In this document: positions 23,401-31,538 of the stretch, piece after piece
Layout: each line of letters starts with the position of its first letter
Position numbering within the stretch: position 1 is the first letter of the stretch
NCBI GenBank assembly: GCA_019429465.1
Contig: JAHYIV010000029.1
Coordinates: 1 to 36,414, forward strand
Direction: 5' to 3'
DNA length: 36,414 nt
DNA from: Desulfoarculaceae bacterium
GTDB lineage: Bacteria > Desulfobacterota > Desulfobulbia > Desulfobulbales > Desulfocapsaceae
Position numbers and translations under genes: made by a program
The notes under the pieces: generated by a model
What the model was told of the DNA's origin: nothing
The model's input: only the letters and a program-made list of their open reading frames with translations
The model's database searches: none

Positions 23401-25703
23401 GGCTGTTATGTCGTAATCCCTTCGTAAGTCAGGTCAGGTCAGGCTCAAGAAAGCCTGGCGGGAATCAGACCGTCCTGCAACCGTGTCGTAATCCCTTCGT
23501 AAGTCAGGTCAGGTCAGGCCTCGGTTGAAAAATCACTTATCGGAGCATTATTGACGTGTCGTAATCCCTTCGTAAGTCAGGTCAGGTCAGGCAAAAAAGA
23601 AACGCTTATATCAAGATTCAAGAAAGCCTGGTCGTAATCCCTTCGTAAGTCAGGTCAGGTCAGGCGGGAGAAAGAGGGTCAGTATCAATCTCAACGCATA
23701 TCGGTCGTAATCCCTTCGTAAGTCAGGTCAGGTCAGGCGATGGTCTAACCAGGATCATCGACGATATCCGGGCAAAGTCGTAATCCCTTCGTAAGTCAGG
23801 TCAGGTCAGGCGATGAGATAGTTGGCGGGTACGACACGCCTGATATGGTGTCGTAATCCCTTCGTAAGTCAGGTCAGGTCAGGCGGGAGAAAGGAAATTG
23901 CATCAATGGCGTACAAAGTCGGTCGTAATCCCTTCGTAAGTCAGGTCAGGTCAGGCAGGGTGAAATAATGGAAACATCGGAAAACATCAACGGTCGTAAT
24001 CCCTTCGTAAGTCAGGTCAGGTCAGGCCTTCGGTCTTTACCGATCGAATCAAGGAAGAGAAAGCGGCGTCGTAATCCCTTCGTAAGTCAGGTCAGGTCAG
24101 GCATTTGTGCCGCCTCTGGCCATTGGCCAGTGCGGGTTTTGGGGTCGTAATCCCTTCGTAAGTCAGGTCAGGTCAGGCTTATCCGGGACAACCGGATATC
24201 AGACAAGGGGGCCCTTGGTCGTAATCCCTTCGTAAGTCAGGTCAGGTCAGGCTTCATTTGTTATTCCTTTGCGTGATCCCTTTGCAAAAACGTCGTAATC
24301 CCTTCGTAAGTCAGGTCAGGTCAGGCAACTAGAGGCTTTCCTTGGGGACTTCACCACCCACGTCGTAATCCCTTCGTAAGTCAGGTCAGGTCAGGCACAA
24401 CCGTTGTACCGACAAGGGAGCCTTGGCAATGTCGTAATCCCTTCGTAAGTCAGGTCAGGTCAGGCTAAGGCTTTCCTGGTAGGCGATAACCGGAAAGCAT
24501 TGCACGGTCGTAATCCCTTCGTAAGTCAGGTCAGGTCAGGCGCCTTGCCTATGTGATTGTATAGGCAAGGCTGTAATCATGTCGTAATCCCTTCGTAAGT
24601 CAGGTCAGGTCAGGCCCACGGGTGAAGAGTACAAGGCGGCGAAACAGACTTGGGTCGTAATCCCTTCGTAAGTCAGGTCAGGTCAGGCGCGGGGCTTGTC
24701 ACCCCTGTACAGAAGTGGGCGTCCATTTGTCGTAATCCCTTCGTAAGTCAGGTCAGGTCAGGCATCGAATCAAGGAGGAGAAAGCGGCCTCCATTGCAGA
24801 GCTGTCGTAATCCCTTCGTAAGTCAGGTCAGGTCAGGCAAGTACTCGCTTCGGTCTTTACCGATCGAATCAAGGAGTCGTAATCCCTTCGTAAGTCAGGT
24901 CAGGTCAGGCCGGAAAGCATTACATGCGGAAAGGATTACAATCCTTCAAGGTCGTAATCCCTTCGTAAGTCAGGTCAGGTCAGGCCTGAAAGTTTTTTTT
25001 CATCTCAGCCGGAGATTTAGTCGTAATCCCTTCGTAAGTCAGGTCAGGTCAGGCCCCGTGAGAGTTTTGGGTAATGGTAGTGTCAAGCCTTATGTCGTAA
25101 TCCCTTCGTAAGTCAGGTCAGGTCAGGCATCTGACATTGACAATATTGCTCAAGATCCTATCCCACAGTCGTAATCCCTTCGTAAGTCAGGTCAGGTCAG
25201 GCCCAAGTACTACACGAACGAAATAGCGCCGACTTGCGTCGTAATCCCTTCGTAAGTCAGGTCAGGTCAGGCAAGACAGAAGAGGTTGGTCTTGAAGACT
25301 TTGTAATCGTGTCGTAATCCCTTCGTAAGTCAGGTCAGGTCAGGCTTCTTGAAAACGACGTTATACAGGGGCTTGTCACCCGTCGTAATCCCTTCGTAAG
25401 TCAGGTCAGGTCAGGCCCTTGAACAAGGAAAGAATAGAGATTCTCAAAGGCTGTCGTAATCCCTTCGTAAGTCAGGTCAGGTCAGGCCTGCTGAAGCAGC
25501 CCGGGTAGAGGCGGAAGCCACTACGTCGTAATCCCTTCGTAAGTCAGGTCAGGTCAGGCTCTATCTCAAAAGGAGAATTGAAATGAAAGTTTTCATTGTC
25601 GTAATCCCTTCGTAAGTCAGGTCAGGTCAGGCATGGGGTTGTTGCCCATGCCGATGAGCCCCATCATCGTCGTAATCCCTTCGTAAGTCAGGTCAGGTCA
25701 GGC
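20436..25703 (-). CRISPR. CRISPR array, 73 repeats and 72 spacers
   Basis: A 35-base direct repeat occurs 73 times by my count, first at 20436-20470 and last at 25669-25703. On the plus strand it starts GTCGTAATCCCTTCGTAAG and ends in three tandem GTCAG-type pentamers (GTCAGGTCAGGTCAGGC). All copies read identical, including both terminal ones. Spacers are 33-41 bases, mostly 37-39. The crRNA strand is most likely the minus strand: the reverse complement ends in GGGATTACGAC, giving the 8-base 5' tag ATTACGAC (compare the common ATTGAAAC), the leader and promoter lie on the cas2 side, and several spacers read on the plus strand contain a ribosome binding site and ATG, meaning the minus-strand crRNA would be complementary to mRNA. 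The repeat has no strong hairpin, so Cas6 probably recognises it largely by sequence. Confidence 0.97.
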
Positions 25704-26014
25704 CACGGCCTTCGCAAAGGCATAGTTGGTAGACTTTTCGGAAGGTCATTCCGCAGACCTTCCGGTATGACTGGCAGTGAAATGCAGACATTTTGTGTTT
25801 CATTGTTTTTCCTCCTTGTTTCGTGTTGATATTACAGTGTTTTTTATGTCCCGCAGACCTTTTGTACGTATATCATAAAAATATTCATTATGTCAATCCT
25901 TTATCAAAGAGCAGCTCCTTGAAGGTATCGGTCTGCGGAGCAAGGAGGAAAGCGCTTCTCGTAAGCCAAAGCCAAGGCAGAATATTAAGGGAGTGTGGCT
26001 TCATAGTCACAACA
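25704..26014 (-). promoter_or_regulatory. CRISPR leader
   Basis: This is an AT-rich, gene-free interval between the last repeat and cas2. A perfect 8-base inverted repeat (GGAAGGTC at 25740-25747 and GACCTTCC at 25756-25763) lies close to the array. The nonamer CCGCAGACC occurs at 25751-25759 and 25851-25859 and inverted at 25930-25938. A promoter-like pair lies at 25867-25896. A plus-strand open frame that runs through the interval has no coding signal. Confidence 0.7.
25867..25896 (-). promoter_or_regulatory. Candidate pre-crRNA promoter
   Basis: On the minus strand a consensus TTGACA (25891-25896) and TATACG (25867-25872) are 18 bases apart in very AT-rich DNA. Transcription would begin near 25860 and run about 157 bases through the leader into the first repeat at 25703. 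Confidence 0.55.
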
Positions 26015-26293
26015 TCACACTACCACGAATTCGCAATCAGGGTCAATGTAACGACCACGTCCGATGATCTCGGTCTTGTGCAGGCAGCGTTCACACAGGG
26101 GGATGTATTTGACGCCGTCTTTCTCTTCATCGATCTCCTGGGCAATTCTGTCCCGCAACTCGCCAAAAGCTCTTTCGCTTGCATCAATCTCAAATTTAGA
26201 TTTCTGCACCCGATGTCCGTAATCCTTGAGAATCCTGGCCACCCTATACAGTCGGCGTGAATCGGTGATATCGTACACCACGAGCATACGCAT
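26015..26293 (-). CDS. cas2: Cas2, second tandem copy
   Basis: This is a 92-residue Cas2-fold protein. It begins MRMLVVYDITDSRRL, with the conserved Asp8 at the end of the first strand and a following arginine pair, then LKDYGHRVQKSKFE, the standard Cas2 helix and second strand. A CxxC (LCERC) sits before the last strand. Cas2 forms the dimer core that bridges two Cas1 dimers during spacer integration. The open frame extends upstream to 26371, but the ATG at 26293 shares its A with the TAA stop of the preceding cas2 (TAATG), which indicates coupled translation. It is roughly 30% identical to its neighbour by eye, so the two are not a recent duplication. Confidence 0.88.
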   Translation of the reverse strand: MRMLVVYDITDSRRLYRVARILKDYGHRVQKSKFEIDASERAFGELRDRIAQEIDEEKDGVKYIPLCERCLHKTEIIGRGRYIDPDCEFVVV

Positions 26294-26568
26294 TACAAGA
26301 TCTCCCAGTCGAGACGGGTGAAGGTGACTCCCTGGCCCTGGATCATGGCCTTGCCCATGCAGGTGGAACATACCCGGTAAATGCGCACAGTGTCTTCCGC
26401 AAAATTAAGATTATCGCGACAGTATGTTCTGATCTCACGGACCTCCCGGCTATCCAGTCGACACTCAAAAACAGATTTTTGGCTGCGGATGCCGAGTTCT
26501 TTAAGAAAATTTCGCAAATGGGTTCGCCTGCGGTCGGAAACAATATCGTACACCACTACCGTGTTCAC
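26293..26568 (-). CDS. cas2: Cas2, first tandem copy
   Basis: This is a 91-residue Cas2 protein beginning MNTVVVYDIVSDRRR (Asp8), followed by LKELGIRSQKSVFEC and a late CSTC pair in the position of the CxxC of the second copy. It lies 9 bases downstream of cas1, which makes it the usual Cas1 partner by position. It is complete and shows no sign of decay, so both Cas2 proteins may be made. Whether they form homodimers or a mixed dimer cannot be told from the sequence. Confidence 0.9.
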   Translation of the reverse strand: MNTVVVYDIVSDRRRTHLRNFLKELGIRSQKSVFECRLDSREVREIRTYCRDNLNFAEDTVRIYRVCSTCMGKAMIQGQGVTFTRLDWEIL

Positions 26569-26577
26569 GTCGGCACC

Positions 26578-27744
26578 TCACTTCAGCAGCAAGGGTTGAT
26601 AGATACGGAGCGAACCCTCGATCACCTTGCGATACATTCCGGCCTGGGCCACCAGGGCATCGCCATAGGTGATGGTTCGCTCCTCGGGTGGGTAGTGAAA
26701 CTCGGTGGTCATTTTACGCTCGAAATTCTGCACTACCCGACGGAAGGCGTCATTATTCAGTTTAACCGCCGGCTTGCCGCCCCCAAATTCCGTGTCAAGA
26801 TCCTGTACAGATTCTTCACCCATGCGCTGACTTGGGAGATCGAAATTTTCCTGGCAGTCAAGATCTGCCATGTGACCAAAGGGGTCAGCGGTGATGTCCG
26901 CAGCCTGTTCTCTTTCGGCCCCGGTTTGAGCTGCGGCAGGTGGTGGATATTCCAATCGGAAATCATCCTTTTGGATAATCTTGAGATTAAACAGGGACAG
27001 GGTCAGGGTATCGACGATGATGACTCGGAATTCCTCCATCAGATCCATGACCAGCGAATGGCGTCCATAGTCAGGTACATGCAGAAAAGCAGGATAAGGA
27101 TCGAGGTTGGCCTGACGAATGGCGGCATACACCCGGTTAAAGAGAAAGGTGTAAAGGAGGGAGAGAACGGCATTTACCGGATCGGTGGGCGGGCGGCGCA
27201 CCCGGCGGCAGAAGCCGTGGTCCTGCTGGAGTCCCCAACGAAAGGCGCCGAAGTAGAGGGCGCTTCCCCGACCTTCGTAGCCGCGCACGGAATCAACGGA
27301 ACCTGCGGCGGCAAGACTGTCAAGCAACGCACGAATCCTCTTGGCCGCAAACTTGGGCTCATCACGCTTGCGGGTTCGGTTAATGCGCATAAGCAGGGTG
27401 GTCATGTTTATCAGTTTTCCGGTGACAATTTGCCGGCAGAGATCCAGGCCGAATGCCTGGTCGTCGAGCAGGGTGAACTGCCGCTTCCTGAGCATGATGT
27501 TTTTTGGCTCCGGCGTGGCAAATCGACCGAGATAGCGGCCATCCCTGGTACAGAAGATGGTGTCCACACCGTGCCGGAGTAACTGGGACCGGGCTGGGGG
27601 TGTGATTTCAATATTGCCGAACAGGACCACCTGTCGGAGTTTTTCGACAAAGAGGGTGTGGTAGGTGTCCTCTCCCTTTTTGACCAGCAGATGACGGCCC
27701 TCGCGGACGATGCGGGCACCCTGGGTCTGGATGTAGATATGCAT
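26578..27744 (-). CDS. cas1: Cas1 integrase with internal insert
   Basis: Cas1 inserts new spacers at the leader end of the array. The 388-residue product has the expected metal-binding residues: E157 in RGYEGRGSALYFGAF, H222 in FLHVPDYGR, and E237 or E238 in DLMEEFR. The N-terminal beta domain and the helical catalytic domain are in order. Between the strand ending KIIQKDDF (about 262) and KPAVKLNNDAF (about 324) lies a stretch of about 55 residues rich in A, D, E, G and P that is usually short in Cas1. No reverse transcriptase or Cas6 domain is fused. The open frame extends upstream to 27816, but the ATG at 27744 has a strong AGGAGG site and begins the conserved MHIYIQTQGA. Confidence 0.92.
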   Translation of the reverse strand: MHIYIQTQGARIVREGRHLLVKKGEDTYHTLFVEKLRQVVLFGNIEITPPARSQLLRHGVDTIFCTRDGRYLGRFATPEPKNIMLRKRQFTLLDDQAFGLDLCRQIVTGKLINMTTLLMRINRTRKRDEPKFAAKRIRALLDSLAAAGSVDSVRGYEGRGSALYFGAFRWGLQQDHGFCRRVRRPPTDPVNAVLSLLYTFLFNRVYAAIRQANLDPYPAFLHVPDYGRHSLVMDLMEEFRVIIVDTLTLSLFNLKIIQKDDFRLEYPPPAAAQTGAEREQAADITADPFGHMADLDCQENFDLPSQRMGEESVQDLDTEFGGGKPAVKLNNDAFRRVVQNFERKMTTEFHYPPEERTITYGDALVAQAGMYRKVIEGSLRIYQPLLLK

Positions 27745-27770
27745 GGTTGTTTCCTCCTGTGTGTGCGTAG

Positions 27771-27816
27771 ATAATGACACAGGAGGCAGTTGGCGGCAAC
27801 GATTGCAATGTTGCAA
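27771..27816 (-). promoter_or_regulatory. cas1-cas2 promoter with CRISPR-locus palindrome, site 3
   Basis: On the minus strand the perfect palindrome TTGCAACATTGCAA (27803-27816) extends to 8-base arms (GATTGCAA at 27801-27808 and TTGCAATC at 27811-27818). It is followed by 3 bases, TTGCCG (27794-27799), a 17-base spacer and CATTAT (27771-27776). Transcription would begin about 20 bases before the cas1 start. This is the best of the three sites. Confidence 0.65.
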
Positions 27817-27970
27817 TCGGGGGTGTGTATTCCATTTTATTGAATGATGGGTTTCATGGCTTTCAGCAGGTGCCGAGTCGTTTTCGTTAGCAGGGGTGGC
27901 ACAATTTTGATAGGCATTGAAGTTCAGCCTCTGTAATCCGGAAATAATATCATATAGTCGTTAAATGTAA

Positions 27971-28591
27971 TCAACCCACCCGCATATCCTTGAACTTTTT
28001 CAGGCGGTAATAATCTTCCCGCTCCCGTTCACTGATATACTGACCCGCTATTTTCAGGTTGCGGCCGAGAGCCGGCAGAACCCGCTGCTCAAGCACCCGC
28101 GATTTGCGGGAGAGCTGTCTGATGTCCCGGCTCAGCTTTTTGAGCTTGCTCTCGAAGGCTGCGACCTTCAGCATGTTGGCGGTGACTGTTTCAAAACGGG
28201 CGATGGCCTCTTCGAGATGGGGGGAGGTCATGCCGATATCGTAGTTGCGCTGATCGGCCTCCCGGCGGATGGAACTGGTGATGGTCGCCTCCTTGTATCT
28301 GACCCCCAGGATATTACGCGGTTCGATCTTGACCACCACTTCCTGCTCACTGATCGCGGCGATGGAGGCGACCCCGGTCCGGCTTTCCCGGGCCAGGCTG
28401 ATCTGGAGCTCTTCAATGGCCAGCCGGTACTCGGCGGCGATCTCCCGGCGTGACAACAGAAACGGCCGGGCCGAGGCCAGAAACTCGGCGATCAGGGCCT
28501 GGCGGCGGGCCTTGATGATATTCAGGCTGTTCTCAACGGAATGGCGCTTTTCCTTCTGTTGGAGAAGATAGGTACGGTTGGGGTGGATCAT
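27971..28591 (-). CDS. ntpD: V/A-type ATPase subunit D (central stalk)
   Basis: Subunit D is the long coiled-coil rotor shaft inside the A3B3 hexamer. The 206-residue product starts MIHPNRTYLLQQKEKRHSV, a pattern shared by D subunits (P-T-xx-L-xx-L-xx-L style helix), and ends with a second long helix (SRKSRVLEQRVLPALGRNLKIAGQYISEREREDYYRLKKFK) that is a hallmark of the family. It is the last gene of the operon and overlaps the B gene by 4 bases. No clear terminator follows before the cas1 promoter region. Confidence 0.9.
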   Translation of the reverse strand: MIHPNRTYLLQQKEKRHSVENSLNIIKARRQALIAEFLASARPFLLSRREIAAEYRLAIEELQISLARESRTGVASIAAISEQEVVVKIEPRNILGVRYKEATITSSIRREADQRNYDIGMTSPHLEEAIARFETVTANMLKVAAFESKLKKLSRDIRQLSRKSRVLEQRVLPALGRNLKIAGQYISEREREDYYRLKKFKDMRVG

Positions 28592-29922
28592 AACTCCTCC
28601 AGCCCGTAGCGTTTGAGGATGGCCAAGCCGGTATCAAGGGTGGCCGTGATTGCCCGGCGGGAACCGCCCTGATTGACAAATTCCTGCTCGAATGTGTCGG
28701 TGAAATCCAGGATATTGCGATCGCTGACGCTCATGCCGTCGCGGCCGACAATTGCCTCCAGGCCGCGCAGGTCCCGGCCCTTGGCGTAATATTTATAGAG
28801 GCGGTTGGCGGTCTGCCGGTGATCGTCCCGGGTCCTCCCTGTACCGATTCCCTGCTGCATCAGCCGCGACAGACTGGGCAGGACATCGATCGGCGGGAAG
28901 ATCCCCTGCCGGTGCAGATCCCGGCTGAGGACGATCTGGCCTTCGGTGATGTAGCCGGTCAGGTCGGGGATCGGGTGGGTGATATCGTCCTCGGGCATCG
29001 TCACAATCGGCAGCATGGTGACTGACCCCGCCCGGTCCTTGATCCGCCCGGCCCGCTCGAACAGGGAGGCCAGGTCTGAATACATATAACCTGGATAACC
29101 GCGGCGGCCGGGGAGTTCCTCGCGGGAGGTGGAGATCTCGCGCAGGGCGTCGCAATAGTTGGTCATATCGGTGATCACCACCAGGACATCCATCTCCTTT
29201 TCAAAGGCCAGGTATTCGGCGACCGTCAGTCCGAAGCGCGGGGCCAGCAGCCGCTCGACCACGGGGTCGCTGGAGAGGTTGATAAAGGCCACAAAATTGG
29301 TCTCAATTGCCGCCAGGGTCTCCATGTAGAAGGAGTACTCATAATGGCTGAGACCCAGCGCCACGAAGACCACCGCCTGTTTCCGCCCCTGGCCGGTCCC
29401 GGTCATGGTACAGTTTTTGAGGATCGCGGCGGCGATCTCCTTGGCGGGCAGGCCGGCACAGGAAAAGATCGGCAGTTTCTGGCCCTTGACCAGGGTGTTG
29501 AGGCCATCAATGGCGGAGAATCCGGTCTCAATAAACTCCTCGGGCCGGGCCCGGCTGGTGGGATTGATCGGCACCCCGGCCACCGGCACCCATTTTTCGG
29601 GCAGCGGGGTCGGCAGCCCGTCAAGGGGCAGAAAGGAGCCGTTAAAGACCCGGTTCAGCATATGAAGCGACAGGGGCGCCTGCTTGATGGCATCGGTGAA
29701 GATCACCGTCGACTCCCGCAGGTCAAGGCCCCGGCATTCCCCGAAGATCTGGATCAGGACCGTATGACCGTCGATCAGCAGCACTTCGCCTTCCTGGCTG
29801 CGGCCATCGGGGCCGACTACCCGCACCACCTCGCCGAGGCGCACCGCCGCGACCTGCTCGACCATGAGCAGCTGGCTGCGGATCGATGAGATCGTTTTAT
29901 ACCGATGTTCAGCCAGTCTCAT
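28588..29922 (-). CDS. ntpB: V/A-type ATPase subunit B
   Basis: Subunit B is the non-catalytic nucleotide-site subunit of the V1/A1 head. The product of 444 residues has the family landmarks PIFSCAGLPAKEIAAAI, FVALGLSHYEYSFY, VVITDMTNYCDALREIS and GRRGYPGYMYSDLASLFERAGR. It has no P-loop lysine motif, as expected for B. The open frame runs upstream to 29994, but the ATG at 29922 overlaps the stop of the A gene by ATGA and starts the conserved MRLAEHRYKTISSI. Start and stop both overlap neighbours by 4 bases, typical of this operon. Confidence 0.93.
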   Translation of the reverse strand: MRLAEHRYKTISSIRSQLLMVEQVAAVRLGEVVRVVGPDGRSQEGEVLLIDGHTVLIQIFGECRGLDLRESTVIFTDAIKQAPLSLHMLNRVFNGSFLPLDGLPTPLPEKWVPVAGVPINPTSRARPEEFIETGFSAIDGLNTLVKGQKLPIFSCAGLPAKEIAAAILKNCTMTGTGQGRKQAVVFVALGLSHYEYSFYMETLAAIETNFVAFINLSSDPVVERLLAPRFGLTVAEYLAFEKEMDVLVVITDMTNYCDALREISTSREELPGRRGYPGYMYSDLASLFERAGRIKDRAGSVTMLPIVTMPEDDITHPIPDLTGYITEGQIVLSRDLHRQGIFPPIDVLPSLSRLMQQGIGTGRTRDDHRQTANRLYKYYAKGRDLRGLEAIVGRDGMSVSDRNILDFTDTFEQEFVNQGGSRRAITATLDTGLAILKRYGLEEL

Positions 29923-31538
29923 GGTTTGTCCTTGCTGAGGATATCTGCCAGCTCCTCGCCGTCGGTCAGCCTTTTTTCGGCTGCCTCCCCCCAACTGATA
30001 ATCGTGTTGATCTTTTCGGCGGTCAGTTCCGGGGTGGAGAAGGCGTCAGCGGAGTAGGAATTCTGGCACAGAAAGTCCTGGCGGATCCGCTCGGCCACTG
30101 CCAGCAGGAGATGATCGCTGTCCTGGAGACCGTCGGCCCCGACGATGGCCGCCACTTCCCGGAGTTTTTCATCGCGCTGCAGCAGGGCCTGACATTTCCG
30201 GCGATTGCGGTTCCATGCGGGCGACACCTCTTTTTCGAAGTAGCTGCCCATATCCGCATCATAGAGGGAAAAACTCTGGAACCAGTTAATGGCCGGGAAA
30301 TGGCGGCGGTGGGCGAGGGCGGTATCCAGCATCAGAAAGGCGCCGGAGGTTCGCAGGCAGGCCTGGGTGGCCGGTTCGGTGAAATCGCCGCCCGGCGGGG
30401 AGACGGACAGGATGATACTCAAGGAGCCGATCCGGCCGTTCATGGTCTCGACCACGCCCGCCCGCGAAAAAAAGCCGGCCAGCCGCGAGGCCAGATAGGT
30501 GGGATAGCCCTCTTCGCCGGGCATCTCTTCCATGGCCGAGGAAATCTCCCGCAAGGCCTCGGCCCACCGGGAAATACTGTCGGCCAGCAGCAGGACATGG
30601 CAGCCCATATCCCGGTAATATTCGGCCATGGTGACCGCCGTGTAGATGGAGGCCTCGCGGGCGGCCACCGGCATATTCGAGGTATTGGCAACCAGAATGG
30701 TTCGGTCCATCAAGCGCTGTCCGCTCCAGGGGTCGGCCAGCTCGCCGAACTCCTCAAGCATCTCGGCCATCTCATTGCCCCGTTCCCCGCAGCCGGCATA
30801 GACCACGACATCGACATCGGCAAACTTGGCAATGGCCTGCTCGAGGATGGTCTTGCCGGTGCCGAATCCGCCCGGCAGAATGGCGGTACCGCCCTTGGCC
30901 AGCGGAAAGAGGAAATCGATGATCCGCTGGCCGGTGATGAGGGGCGCGGTCGGGGCCAGCTTCTGCCGGTAGGGGCGGGGCTGGCGGATGGGCCATTCTT
31001 CATGGGCATAGAGCTTGATGTCACCGGCCAGGAGGGCGATCGGTTCCTTGAGCACGACCAGCCCCGAGGCGATCATGGTCAGTGTCCCGGCGGCAGCGGC
31101 GTGGACCGGATGTTGATGGCTCCCTTCGCTGATTGTGCCGAGCACCTCGCCTGCGGTCACGGTATCCCCGATCTGGGGGGCGGGGGTAAACTGCCAGCTC
31201 TGATCCATGGCCAGGGGTGACAGCAGTTTGCCGGGCCGGATAAAAGGTCCGTGGACTGCGGCCATCCGGGACAGGGGCCGCTGCAGGCCGTCAAAAATCC
31301 CGGTCAGCAGTCCCGGCCCCAGCTGGGCCGACAGGGGACGGCCCATCCCTTCGGCAGGTTCGCCCAGGGCCAGGCCCCGGGTATCTTCGTAGACCTGGAC
31401 CATGGCCCGCCCGGAAGAAAGGTGGACCACCTCGCCCTGGAGGCGTTCCAGGCCGAGGCGCACCCGGTCATAGAGCTTGAGGTCCGGGATGTCGACGGTG
31501 ACGGTCGGGCCGGAGATGCCGATGATCCGGCCTTTCAT
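29919..31538 (-). CDS. ntpA: V/A-type ATPase catalytic subunit A
   Basis: Subunit A holds the catalytic ATP sites. The P-loop is GGFGTGKT at 223-230 (Lys229), preceded by the bulge domain (about 110-190) that separates A from F-type beta subunits. Later landmarks are YAGCGERGNEMAEML, NTSNMPVAAREASIYT and LADSISRWAEALREIS (Walker B region), and MPGEEGYPTYLASRL. At 539 residues it is about 40 shorter than many A subunits (about 580-590), with the shortening probably in the N-terminal and bulge regions. It overlaps F and B by 4 bases each. All catalytic motifs look intact. Confidence 0.94.
   Translation of the reverse strand: MKGRIIGISGPTVTVDIPDLKLYDRVRLGLERLQGEVVHLSSGRAMVQVYEDTRGLALGEPAEGMGRPLSAQLGPGLLTGIFDGLQRPLSRMAAVHGPFIRPGKLLSPLAMDQSWQFTPAPQIGDTVTAGEVLGTISEGSHQHPVHAAAAGTLTMIASGLVVLKEPIALLAGDIKLYAHEEWPIRQPRPYRQKLAPTAPLITGQRIIDFLFPLAKGGTAILPGGFGTGKTILEQAIAKFADVDVVVYAGCGERGNEMAEMLEEFGELADPWSGQRLMDRTILVANTSNMPVAAREASIYTAVTMAEYYRDMGCHVLLLADSISRWAEALREISSAMEEMPGEEGYPTYLASRLAGFFSRAGVVETMNGRIGSLSIILSVSPPGGDFTEPATQACLRTSGAFLMLDTALAHRRHFPAINWFQSFSLYDADMGSYFEKEVSPAWNRNRRKCQALLQRDEKLREVAAIVGADGLQDSDHLLLAVAERIRQDFLCQNSYSADAFSTPELTAEKINTIISWGEAAEKRLTDGEELADILSKDKP

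Noticed and set aside
22290..25111. Open frames inside the array with a repeated RNPFVSQVRSG peptide
   Set aside because: The peptide is the translation of the CRISPR repeat; frames are open only where spacers happen to lack stops.
25793..26260. A 155-codon plus-strand frame across the leader and cas2
   Set aside because: It is partly antisense to cas2 and partly leader DNA, and the protein has no coherent features.
29886..31220. A 444-codon open frame on the plus strand
   Set aside because: It is antisense to subunits A and B of the ATPase, which are certain from their motifs.
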